Source: JAMXLO01 sp963791495
GTDB taxonomy: Bacteria; Pseudomonadota; Alphaproteobacteria; Acetobacterales; Acetobacteraceae
Direction of reading: 5' to 3'
Length of the DNA: 64,000 nucleotides
Assembly: GCA_963791495.1 (NCBI GenBank)
Contig: CAWBST010000017.1
Location: 124,001-188,000, forward strand
The position numbers and the translations under genes are program-made. Each line of letters begins with the position of its first letter. Positions within the stretch are counted from its first letter, which is position 1. The notes beneath the pieces were generated by a model, which saw only the letters and a list, made by a program, of their open reading frames with translations, ran no database searches and was not told the origin of the DNA. Shown here piece after piece: positions 38,185-45,064 of this stretch.

Positions 38185-38991
38185 TTATGAGGCGTGGGCA
38201 CGGCGCAACCCGGCGACGAATTCGCGAGCGCCTATGCCTTCGCGAAGACCCAATGCCGCCGCGCTTGCGTTGACCCGGCTGATGACGCCGTCCTCGTAGG
38301 TTGAGCGCGCGTCGCCGATGCGAGCACTTGTCGCCGAGACTGTCGCAGCCGCGATGCCGCGTGCGTCGAGCGCCGGCAAGCGCGACGTGCCGGCGCCGTC
38401 TTTGCCGATGCCAGCGTCGTTATAGAGGGCGCCGAGTACATCGTATTTGAGCGCGGTCTCCGGCCGGCCACCGAGCAGCCCGCCATGCGAGCCGGTGATG
38501 ACGATGGAGTGCTTGTGCTCAGGCAGCACGAGCGATGCGGAGTCGAGCGCCCAGACTTGTGGCGCTTCAGAGATGAGCAGGAACGCCGCCTCGAGCGCCT
38601 CTGGCGGCGCGCGGTGCGTTGGTCGTGCGTGTTGCAGCGCTGCGGCAGCATCGCGGCACGGCTGGCCCGCGTTCACCCCGAGCGATGCGGCGAGCCCGTT
38701 CGCATGGGTGACGACACCGCAGGCCATCATGTCGGCGCCATCACCGATCCTCGCCGTGTCATGACCGACTGTCGCGGCGGCGATGCCGAATTCCTGCAGG
38801 TAATCGAGACCGGCGATGCCGGCGCGGTCGCGGCCGACACCGGCATCGTTGAAGATCGCCGCGGCAGCATGGAGCTTCGCCGCGAGGTAGGCGGCATAGA
38901 TCCCGCCATGCGACGCGTTGACAACGACCGCGCCGGCGGCCTCAGGCCCGACGCGGGTGATACTGTCGGCGATGATGATCTGAGCGGGCAT
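38185..38991 (-). CDS. Internally duplicated protein of unknown family
   Basis: 268 aa built of two homologous halves, about residues 7-120 and 148-265. Each half has a SHGG motif (NASHGGIYAAYLAAKLHA; TGSHGGLLGGRPETALKY), an NDAG block (FNDAGVGRDRAGIAGL; YNDAGIGKDGAGTSRL), GIAAATV, and ARIGD. Conserved His, Asp and Gly residues at matching places suggest a two-lobed enzyme with paired active sites rather than a structural protein. No signal peptide or membrane helix. It lies 9 nt upstream of the ThDP enzyme. I do not recognise the family, so no function is offered. Confidence 0.75.
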   Translation of the reverse strand: MPAQIIIADSITRVGPEAAGAVVVNASHGGIYAAYLAAKLHAAAAIFNDAGVGRDRAGIAGLDYLQEFGIAAATVGHDTARIGDGADMMACGVVTHANGLAASLGVNAGQPCRDAAAALQHARPTHRAPPEALEAAFLLISEAPQVWALDSASLVLPEHKHSIVITGSHGGLLGGRPETALKYDVLGALYNDAGIGKDGAGTSRLPALDARGIAAATVSATSARIGDARSTYEDGVISRVNASAAALGLREGIGAREFVAGLRRAHAS

Positions 38992-39200
38992 CGATGCGGC
39001 CTCGCGCGACGGTGGCCCGCCATCATGCCGATACCAATGTTGGGCGACAATGTCTGTGACCGCATCGATCGGCCGCCCGGCAGCGGCCCGGGCAGCTCGC
39101 TGAGCGTTATGTCAAGTCGGGCGACGTGGGGGTCAGCGCTCTGTGGCAGCCGGCGGGCAGGCGAAGGCTTTGGGAAGTGGCAGCGCCTTCCCCGGATCGC

Positions 39201-39317
39201 CTACAGCAGGTTTGTAAGCGCTGACCAAAGTGCGGATGGACCAAACGCCATAATCAGTGCGGCTAGCGTGCACAGTCCCAAAATGGCGATGAACCGCTGT
39301 CTCACATGGTCAGGCAT
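39201..39317 (-). CDS. Candidate 38-aa single-helix membrane peptide
   Basis: ATG at 39317 to TAG. The peptide starts MPDHVRQRFIAILGLCTLAA: a short basic head, then one hydrophobic helix ending in ALWSALTNLL. This is how many real small membrane proteins look, but the ORF is very short and no strong ribosome site is visible (GAGACAAAC). Treat as a candidate. Confidence 0.35.
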   Translation of the reverse strand: MPDHVRQRFIAILGLCTLAALIMAFGPSALWSALTNLL

Positions 39318-39390
39318 GTTTGTCTCGTTGTGTTCTCCGCCTCAGCGCCGGCCGTCAGCACAACGGCTCGGCTAACACCACAGGCAGAGT

Positions 39391-39441
39391 GAAACCGCAT
39401 GATGCAAATTGTGCGCCCGCAGTGCTTTCGGCCGGGTTACC
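39391..39441 (-). repeat. Leader element, copy 2 (paired with 40551-40601)
   Basis: On the minus strand it begins GGTAACCC, continues GGGCGCACAATTTGCATC and ends in ATGCGGTTTC. It matches copy 1 at 39 of 51 positions by eye. Here it precedes only a 32-codon reading frame (MRFHSACGVSRAVVL), perhaps a decayed relative of the secreted protein at copy 1. Confidence 0.5.
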
Positions 39442-39576
39442 GCCGGCGATCAGCGCCACCGGGTTCGGCGCGTCGCTGGGATTGGGGCCCATAATGGTGC
39501 GTCTGGGCACCGATCGGTCCGCTCGCGGCGGGGCGGCGAGCGGACGTTATGACAAGTCGCCGCGCTTGCCCTGGAA

Positions 39577-39885
39577 TCAACGGTCCGTTCTAACAATGAC
39601 CACGGGGAATCCCCTGGTCGCGTCCATGTTCGCTTTGACCCTGGCCACGAGCATGTGCCAGCCGGTCTGCCAACAGGCGCCGGGCGTGGTCCGCCAACGA
39701 ACCATGCCACAGGACGGCGTGACGGTGATGAGCATGACTGCGATCACCGCGACCAACAGCGCCAATCCCATATCGCGCGTGATCTTGGTGCGGCGGTTCC
39801 TCGAGCGCGAGGTCAGCCAAGCGCGGAAATTGCGACCTTCTCCGGACCATAGGTCTGTCCTGCCGTGAGAGGTGCGCCACCTCAT
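39577..39885 (-). CDS. Hypothetical small membrane protein
   Basis: 102 aa if it starts at MRWRTSHGRTDLWSGEG (39885), 13 nt after the preceding gene's stop. A basic N-terminal part (TSRSRNRRTKITRD) leads into one transmembrane helix MGLALLVAVIAVMLITV, then a short external tail with several Trp residues. Not recognised. Overlapping plus-strand ORFs lack any domain pattern. It looks like the third gene of a three-gene set (40560 to 39577). Confidence 0.4.
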   Translation of the reverse strand: MRWRTSHGRTDLWSGEGRNFRAWLTSRSRNRRTKITRDMGLALLVAVIAVMLITVTPSCGMVRWRTTPGACWQTGWHMLVARVKANMDATRGFPVVIVRTDR

Positions 39886-39898
39886 GAGCGACCGGCCC

Positions 39899-40291
39899 TC
39901 AGGACCATCGCTTGTCTTCTTCCTCCAGGTCACGCAGGACCTTTCGGATCGCCGATGCCCGGCCGACACCGGAAGTCATGGCATCCTTCAGGAGCCGCTC
40001 TCCGGTGCTCGCATCGAGGATGGCATTGCGTAGATGACCTTCGAGGGCCGAGAGCTGCGGCCCACTGGCCGCCGATTGGCGAACATCCGGACCACGCCGG
40101 GGTGTGCGTTGCCGTTGCCGTCCTGATCCTGGCGATTGTCGCGCAATGATCGCGTCGAGCAGGTCTTCGTCAGATGGTTGGGCGCTGGCTTTTCGCCGGA
40201 GCAGGGACCAGCCAATGAGTGCGAGGACACACGCTGTCAAACCGATGCCGAGGTAGATCGCGTCCAAATTGGTGGGTAGCAGAAACCGCAT
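39899..40291 (-). CDS. Hypothetical membrane-anchored protein
   Basis: 130 aa starting MRFLLPTNLDAIYLGIGLTA: one transmembrane helix (to about residue 30), then a soluble cytoplasmic part with Arg/Ser-rich linker and a helical, charged C-terminus (SALEGHLRNAILDASTGERL, KVLRDLEEEDKRWS). Not recognised. It begins 5 nt after the stop of the secreted Cys-rich gene, suggesting an operon. Confidence 0.5.
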   Translation of the reverse strand: MRFLLPTNLDAIYLGIGLTACVLALIGWSLLRRKASAQPSDEDLLDAIIARQSPGSGRQRQRTPRRGPDVRQSAASGPQLSALEGHLRNAILDASTGERLLKDAMTSGVGRASAIRKVLRDLEEEDKRWS

Positions 40292-40296
40292 GGCCT

Positions 40297-40560
40297 TTAG
40301 TGGCTCCACCAGGGGCGCGGGTTAGAGGATTGTCCCCCTCTCACTGTCCGGTTGCCCTCATAGGTGCAGTGGTCTGTGGGCGTGGCGCCGCAAGTCTGGC
40401 TCAACTGATTCCATCCGACGCATTGCCCGGAGCTGGAGCGATACCCAGAACCTCCCTCGCAGCCGCACCAGTTGCATGAGGGCCTTCCCTGCGCTGCTAC
40501 GGGCTCAGCGCCGCCGGTCATCAGGATAACAGCCATGGCTACGAGCAGTAGAAATCGCAT
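40297..40560 (-). CDS. Small secreted cysteine-rich protein
   Basis: 87 aa. Signal peptide MRFLLLVAMAVILMTGGAEP with cleavage likely after VAAQG; the mature part has six cysteines in SCNWCGCEGGSGYRSS, QCVGW, TCGATPTDHC, which could form three disulphides or bind a metal. No family recognised. The start lies just after a leader element shared with 39391-39441. First gene of the small three-gene set. Confidence 0.6.
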   Translation of the reverse strand: MRFLLLVAMAVILMTGGAEPVAAQGRPSCNWCGCEGGSGYRSSSGQCVGWNQLSQTCGATPTDHCTYEGNRTVRGGQSSNPRPWWSH

Positions 40561-40601
40561 GGCGCAATTTGTGCGCCCTGGCTGCTTGCAGTGGGGTTAC
40601 C
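40551..40601 (-). repeat. Leader element, copy 1 (paired with 39391-39441)
   Basis: Minus strand: GGTAACCC, then GGGCGCACAAATTGCGCC, ending in ATGCGATTTC, the start of the Cys-rich secreted gene. A copy with about three-quarters identity lies 1.16 kb away in the same orientation. Confidence 0.5.
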
Positions 40602-41173
40602 TTCGCGCCCAGGTGCTTGCCCACGCGATCTGTTCATCCGGTGATTTTGAAGCGCCGTTCTTCAAAGTCCGAGCAGACGAAAACGCACATGGCACGGACA
40701 GCGCGGCATATCGCGCGACAACGGCTAGGCCTCGGCCTTGAGAACGTGGAGCAGTGCCCACACTAGACGCGATTCGCAGGCTCGGCGTCATGCCTACCGC
40801 TTCGATCTCCTCGGCAATAGTCGGCCAGTCCGGCTCGGCGTCGCTCACCGGCTCGCCGGCAGCGCGACGACGAAGCACCTCCGCCTGGCGCGTGGGCCGC
40901 ACCGTGGCGCATGAAGCAAGCCGCCGGCGCCATCCGCCCTCTCCACGATCCTTCGAGGTCCGCCGCTGTTCTCCGCGCTGAATTTTCGCGGAATCGTCCA
41001 CCAGCGCCGACCGCGCCGCGTGACGCCCGTCGGCGGATGGCACCGGAAAGCAAAAGTGTCCCGCCGCCGTATACCGGTCGTCTGACCGCGCCATTCCGAT
41101 AGTAATATTGTCATTGACGTCATTCCCTATAACCCCCATGTCACCAGCCGCACATCATGGCCCGAGGCACTCC
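40602..41173. other. Gene-poor 572-nt stretch with a DUF29-like remnant
   Basis: No intact gene recognised. A minus-strand frame (40597-41139) carries a DUF29-like segment at 40789-40890 but is otherwise nondescript. The left end overlaps the leader element. Confidence 0.5.
40789..40890 (-). pseudogene. DUF29-like remnant
   Basis: The translated segment RQAEVLRRRAAGEPVSDAEP followed by DWPTIAEEIEAVG is the N-terminal signature of DUF29 proteins (a stretch that usually continues RSE and a helical domain). Here it is followed by unrelated residues, so only a fragment remains. DUF29 genes are often mobile or clustered in alphaproteobacteria and cyanobacteria; function unknown. Confidence 0.5.
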
Positions 41174-41689
41174 ATGCGCATCGAAGAACTCCTCCCCACC
41201 CTTTCCCCCGCAGTCGCATCCCACACGCTCGGATCCCTCCGCTCCGCCTTGCCCGCGCCGGAACCCGACACCCCGGAGAGGCGCGCCGCCCGTGACTCAC
41301 TCGCCATCGCCACGGTCGCCGCCATGAAGCCGATGGATGCCGCGCAGGCCATGCTGGCGGTGCAGGCCGTCTTGCACGACGCCCACGCGATGGAATGCCT
41401 CCGCGTCTCCTCCGAGCCTGGCATGGATGTCCGCGCCATCCTCCGCCACCGCGCCCAGGCCACGAAACTGATGCGCGGTGCGGATCAGTCCAGGCGCACC
41501 CTCCTGGACATCCAGGCGATGCGCCCAATCCCGCAACCGGCGAGACAGCCGGCGGCCCCACAGGAAGCGCCGCGTCCCGCCGCCGCAAACCTGGTCACCG
41601 ACCGCGAAGCCGAGGCCAGGCGGCAGCGCGCCGCCCGCATCCGGGCCCTAGACCTTCGCGTGATCGAAATCCCGCCCACCATACACTGA
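41174..41689 (+). CDS. Hypothetical protein, Ala-rich, helical
   Basis: 171 aa from MRIEELLPTLSPAVASHTLG; two upstream in-frame ATGs are possible but have no better ribosome site. The first 110 residues look helical (AARDSLAIATVAAMKPMDAA, AMLAVQAVLHDAHAMECLRV), followed by a Pro/Ala-rich linker and a basic end (EAEARRQRAARIRALDLRVI). This resembles conserved hypothetical proteins of Acetobacteraceae-type genomes, but I cannot name a family. A REP-like hairpin follows its stop codon. Confidence 0.6.
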   Translation: MRIEELLPTLSPAVASHTLGSLRSALPAPEPDTPERRAARDSLAIATVAAMKPMDAAQAMLAVQAVLHDAHAMECLRVSSEPGMDVRAILRHRAQATKLMRGADQSRRTLLDIQAMRPIPQPARQPAAPQEAPRPAAANLVTDREAEARRQRAARIRALDLRVIEIPPTIH

Positions 41690-41731
41690 GGGTTACCACC
41701 ACGTCCGTGACCAAACCCCCGGGCGCCTTCT

Positions 41732-41754
41732 CCCCCTCCCCTCGCGGGAGGGGG
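41732..41754. repeat. REP-like palindrome
   Basis: CCCCCTCCC (41732-41740), loop CTCGC, GGGAGGGGG (41746-41754): perfect 9-bp stem 43 nt after a stop codon. Likely transcript end or dispersed repeat of the same style as 26225-26247. Confidence 0.55.
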
Positions 41755-42231
41755 CAGGGGGAGGGGCCGTCATGTCGCCATCGCCGATCTCATGCACCGC
41801 GTTATCGTCTCACCAAAAGGGCAATGAGACACTGGCGAGACTCGCCGGCGGCCACCCTGACGGATGCCAGCACGGTGCCGAGCCCCGCGACGGCGCACCA
41901 TGACGGGCTGCCGACCGCGCTCCACCGAGGCGTTCACTCCGATGAGAACCGCGCAACCACACCCACGCCTCTTCGTTGGGTCGCAATGACCGGGCGAAAG
42001 ATCGCAACTCAATTTCTCCGGCTGATAGCGACCCTTTGGCGAACGATGCGTGACGGGTGGTTACGAGGCGCCGTGCCGGACTGCTGCTAGATTTCATCGC
42101 CATCCGGCGGTCGCCTCACGCCACCGTGCTCATCTTTCACCGGCCAGAACGGGCGCTTGACCACGACCGAACACCGCACGCAGCCCAGCCCGACGGCCGC
42201 CGCACGCTACATCGCCTCTACGCCCGAACGA

Positions 42232-42270
42232 GAAAGGCCGGCGCAAGGTGCCGGCCTTTCTGTTTTGCCC
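42232..42270 (+). terminator. Intrinsic terminator without an obvious upstream gene
   Basis: Perfect 11-bp stem GAAAGGCCGGC / GCCGGCCTTTC with a 7-nt loop, then TGTTTTG on the plus strand. It may also serve the minus-strand gene ending at 42285. On the plus strand the nearest clear coding gene ends 540 nt earlier, so a small RNA is possible. Confidence 0.6.
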
Positions 42271-42284
42271 ATTCGCCACCAGCC

Positions 42285-42548
42285 CTAGTTGTTGGTGCCG
42301 TCGCCGTTCGGGTTGGGCGCGAACAGCCACGTGCCACGGCTCGACTGGGTGATGTAGGTCTGCACCGCCTGCCCGTTCTGCGCCGTCGCGACGGCCGGTG
42401 CGTTCTGCACCGGAGCCTCGGCGACCACGCGCGGCAGCTCAGTGAACAAGGTATTGGCAACCGTGCCTCCATCACCCTCTCCGGCGATGGCGGGGCCGAT
42501 GCTCCCGAAACTCAATGCCGCAATGGCGGCGCGAAGCATGATCTTCAT
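42285..42548 (-). CDS. Small secreted protein
   Basis: 87 aa. Start MKIMLRAAIAALSFGSIGPA with AGGAGAGAG upstream; signal cleavage near AIAGEG. The mature protein is short and polar (NTLFTELPRVVAEAPV, GTWLFAPNPNGDGTNN) and resembles the many small exported hypothetical proteins of Acetobacteraceae and Bradyrhizobium beginning GEGxGG. No function known. Confidence 0.65.
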   Translation of the reverse strand: MKIMLRAAIAALSFGSIGPAIAGEGDGGTVANTLFTELPRVVAEAPVQNAPAVATAQNGQAVQTYITQSSRGTWLFAPNPNGDGTNN

Positions 42549-42901
42549 GGTCTCTCTCCTGTCTTGCGATGACCAACAGGTAGTTTGGGAACATCCCGTT
42601 CGGCCATCCGTTTTGTTGCATCGCACCATTTGCGATGGACCGGAGATGGGTTCCGCGCTTCCAAGCGGCAATCGGCCGTCTCTGCATATGATTTATGCGG
42701 TCATAGCCGCAAAATCTGTGAGCAGGGTCATAGACTGGCACTCGTGCAGCCAAGATCTCATAGCCGCCGCGTTGGCTCATTTCGCCACTCTGAGCAAAAG
42801 TCAATGCAGAAGAATCCGGATTATTCCTGACGGCGGCAAGGTCCATTTTCGGGGCTAGCGCTGGCGGGACCTGACTAGCCCGCCAACCTACGGAGAGGCA
42901 G
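42549..42901. other. 353-nt divergent intergenic region
   Basis: No gene recognised between two divergently transcribed secreted-protein genes. It holds a short palindrome (CATCGCA...TGCGATG near 42618-42636) and must contain both promoters, but no consensus elements are clear to me. Confidence 0.4.
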
Positions 42902-43168
42902 ATGAAGAGAGTGCTGGCTATCACCGCCATCCTGGCAGGCCTGGGCATTGCAGGCCCGCGGGCGACCGCCCAGGGCTACATCGTCAACGGCCGCGACGCG
43001 TCGACCGCGGAGGTGCAACTCTTGGTATCGCACGGCGCTCGGTCCGGCAGCTGGTCGGTCGATGGCTACGGCATGTCGTCAACCGGGACCGGCCAGAACA
43101 GGCAATCGGCGGCCGCCAGCAGCGATGGCAGGTGCTGGTACGTCCTCGACGTGCAGCTCTGCGAATAA
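42902..43168 (+). CDS. Small secreted protein with one cysteine pair
   Basis: 88 aa. Signal peptide MKRVLAITAILAGLGIAGPR with cleavage likely after ATAQG; mature part YIVNGRDASTAEVQLLVSHG ends GRCWYVLDVQLCE, where two cysteines could form a disulphide. GGAGAGGCAG is a good ribosome site. Not recognised; similar short exported proteins are common in this group of bacteria. Confidence 0.65.
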   Translation: MKRVLAITAILAGLGIAGPRATAQGYIVNGRDASTAEVQLLVSHGARSGSWSVDGYGMSSTGTGQNRQSAAASSDGRCWYVLDVQLCE

Positions 43169-43173
43169 CCCCG

Positions 43174-43281
43174 ATGGTCACACTGCTCATAGCCCTGGGT
43201 GCGTTGATGGTGGCGATAGCAGCTTGCGCGCTCGTCGATCCCCAGCCCTCGCCATTGCCTTTGAAACTTAGCCGGCAGTGA
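43174..43281 (+). CDS. Candidate 35-aa hydrophobic peptide
   Basis: MVTLLIALGALMVAIAACAL then a short Pro-rich tail. It begins 5 nt after the secreted gene's stop and could be a small lipoprotein-like or single-helix peptide. There is no ribosome site, so translation would rely on coupling. Low confidence. Confidence 0.3.
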   Translation: MVTLLIALGALMVAIAACALVDPQPSPLPLKLSRQ

Positions 43282-43448
43282 ACCGCCCCGGTCGGGGTGA
43301 CCAAGACGGTTCACCACCGGCACGGCTCCCCGGTGAAGGGTACCAGGTGGGCCGCTATCGTGCCGAATGCTTTGGCGGATCGCCAAGCCGGCTGTGTGTT
43401 CCATTAGCCGACGCCAACACCTCGATGGTTAAGCAGCCGTCTCCGTGA
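43278..43448 (+). CDS. Candidate 56-aa ORF overlapping the previous one
   Basis: GTG start overlapping the preceding stop (GTGA). Contains GYQVGRYRAECFGGSPSRLC with two cysteines; no recognised family. Kept because of the overlap pattern only. The remaining stretch to 43605 shows nothing but the dodecin ribosome site. Confidence 0.22.
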   Translation: MNRPGRGDQDGSPPARLPGEGYQVGRYRAECFGGSPSRLCVPLADANTSMVKQPSP

Positions 43449-43605
43449 CGTTACATCTGCGGCTGCGCGCCTTCTGCTAATGTACACGCCGACACCCCGT
43501 GAATGGGGAAGCGCCTCCTTCTCCGCATAACGATCAAGCGACCGCCACGGAAACCTCGTCCCTCATCGGCGTTCCCATGGTCAACCATTCGAGGAGACCA
43601 CACAG

Positions 43606-43815
43606 ATGCCAGAGCACGTCTACAAGGTCGTCGAGATCGTCGGCTCATCCGAAGAGAGCGTCAGCAAGGCGATCGACCGCGCCATCGAGAAAGCCGCGCT
43701 CACTCTGCGAAACATCGGTTGGTTCGAGGTCGAACAGGTTCGTGGCCACATCGAGAACGGCAAGGTGGCGCACTATCAGGTGACGCTGAAGCTGGGCTTC
43801 CGTCTGGACGAGTAG
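43606..43815 (+). CDS. Dodecin (flavin-binding)
   Basis: 69-aa dodecin, which forms a hollow dodecamer that stores or buffers flavins (riboflavin, FMN, FAD). Full-length family match: YKVVEIVGSSEESVSKAIDR, the flavin-stacking Trp in NIGWFEVEQVRGHIENGKV, and HYQVTLKLGFRLDE at the end. The GAGGAGACC ribosome site fits the ATG. It is a single gene convergent with two FAD-using acyl-CoA dehydrogenases, which may be coincidence. Confidence 0.95.
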   Translation: MPEHVYKVVEIVGSSEESVSKAIDRAIEKAALTLRNIGWFEVEQVRGHIENGKVAHYQVTLKLGFRLDE

Positions 43816-43822
43816 CGTCGCC

Positions 43823-45055
43823 TCAGCGGTTTCCTGTCGGCACCTGGCTGAACGGCTTGTTCTTGTCGACGCGGATATCCGCCGGCAGGCCAAGCACCCT
43901 CTCAGCTAGGATGTTGCGCAGTATCTCGTCGGACCCACCGGCGATCCGCGCGCTCGGCGAGGACAGCAGCGCCTGCTGGAACATCGCGTAGGCCTCCGCC
44001 AGCTCGTCATCCATGACGAGCCCGGCCATGCCCATCAGGTCCAGGCCATAGGAGGCGATGTCCTGTAGCTTGCTCGCGTTCACCAGCTTGTGGATCGAGT
44101 TCTCCGGCCCCGGCGTCTGGCCACGTGACAGCGCAGTCATGGTGCGGAAGCGGGTGAATTTCAGCCCTTGCGTGCGCGCATACCACTCGGCGATGCGCTC
44201 GCGGACGGCGCCATTGCGGATCGCCGGTGCACCGTCGATCGTCAGTGTTCGTGCGAGATCAACCAGGTCCTCGACGTCCGGCCTGTGGACCTCGCCCACC
44301 GCCAGGCGCTCGTTCATCAGCGTGGTGAGCGAAACCTTCCATCCCTGCCCAACCGCGCCAAGCCGCTGCGCGTCGGGCACGCGCACATCGCTGAAGAACA
44401 CCTCGTTGAAATGCGACGCGCCCGACATCTGGTGGATCGGCCGGATCTCGATCCCCGCTGACCGCATGTCGAGAAAGAAGAAGGTCAGACCTTCATGCTT
44501 CGGCACGTTCGGATCGGTGCGCACAACGATGATGCCGAAGTCCGACAGATGCGCTCCCGACGTCCAGATCTTCTGTCCGTTGATGATCCAGTCATCGCCG
44601 TCGCGTTCCGCCCGCGTACGCAGCGCCGCCAGGTCCGATCCACCCGCTGGCTCGGAGAACAACTGGCACCACACCTCCTCGCCGCGCAGCGCCGGCCGTA
44701 CGTAACGATCGAGTTGCTCCGGCTTCGCATAAGCCATCATCGTCGGGATGCACATGCCGAGGCCGATCTCGAACAGGCCGCGCGGCACGGCGTAGCTTTC
44801 CTCCTCCTGCTGATAGATCACCTGCAGGATCGGCGAGGCCTCGCGTCCACCGAACCGCTTCGGCCAGGTGATGCCGGCAAAGCCCGCGTCGGCCTTCTTC
44901 GCCTGCCAGTCCTTGCAGCGCGCCACGGCGTCCGCACCGAGATCGCCAAGCCGCAGCACAGGCCGCGACCTGCTCTTGCGCTCCGCATTCGCCGTCAGGA
45001 ATGCGCGCGCCTCGGCGCGGAATGCAGCCTCCTCCGAGGTATCGTTGAAATCCAT
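43823..45055 (-). CDS. Acyl-CoA dehydrogenase (large, 410 aa type)
   Basis: FAD-dependent acyl-CoA dehydrogenase. N-terminal helical domain FNDTSEEAAFRAEARAFLTA, middle beta domain with CQLFSEPAGGSDLAALRTRA and GQKIWTSGAHLSDFGIIV, and C-terminal helical domain ending GGSDEILRNILAERVLGLP. The final DIRVDKNKPF extension is typical of members that work with a second dehydrogenase. It is 9 nt after the second gene of this type, so the two probably form a heteromeric enzyme, as in steroid or branched-chain acid catabolism. Substrate not known. Confidence 0.9.
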   Translation of the reverse strand: MDFNDTSEEAAFRAEARAFLTANAERKSRSRPVLRLGDLGADAVARCKDWQAKKADAGFAGITWPKRFGGREASPILQVIYQQEEESYAVPRGLFEIGLGMCIPTMMAYAKPEQLDRYVRPALRGEEVWCQLFSEPAGGSDLAALRTRAERDGDDWIINGQKIWTSGAHLSDFGIIVVRTDPNVPKHEGLTFFFLDMRSAGIEIRPIHQMSGASHFNEVFFSDVRVPDAQRLGAVGQGWKVSLTTLMNERLAVGEVHRPDVEDLVDLARTLTIDGAPAIRNGAVRERIAEWYARTQGLKFTRFRTMTALSRGQTPGPENSIHKLVNASKLQDIASYGLDLMGMAGLVMDDELAEAYAMFQQALLSSPSARIAGGSDEILRNILAERVLGLPADIRVDKNKPFSQVPTGNR

Positions 45056-45064
45056 CGGCGCCCC

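Larger units (their letters stand above)
41690..42284. other. 595-nt intergenic stretch
   Basis: No convincing gene. It contains the palindrome at 41732-41754 and an intrinsic terminator at 42232-42270. The last 150 nt before that terminator could encode a small plus-strand RNA; a 42-codon TTG-started frame across it has no recognisable features. Confidence 0.45.

Noticed and set aside
39320..39868. 182-codon plus-strand frame
   Set aside because: Covers the leader repeat and the antisense of a one-helix protein; composition looks like a shadow, though neither strand is certain here.
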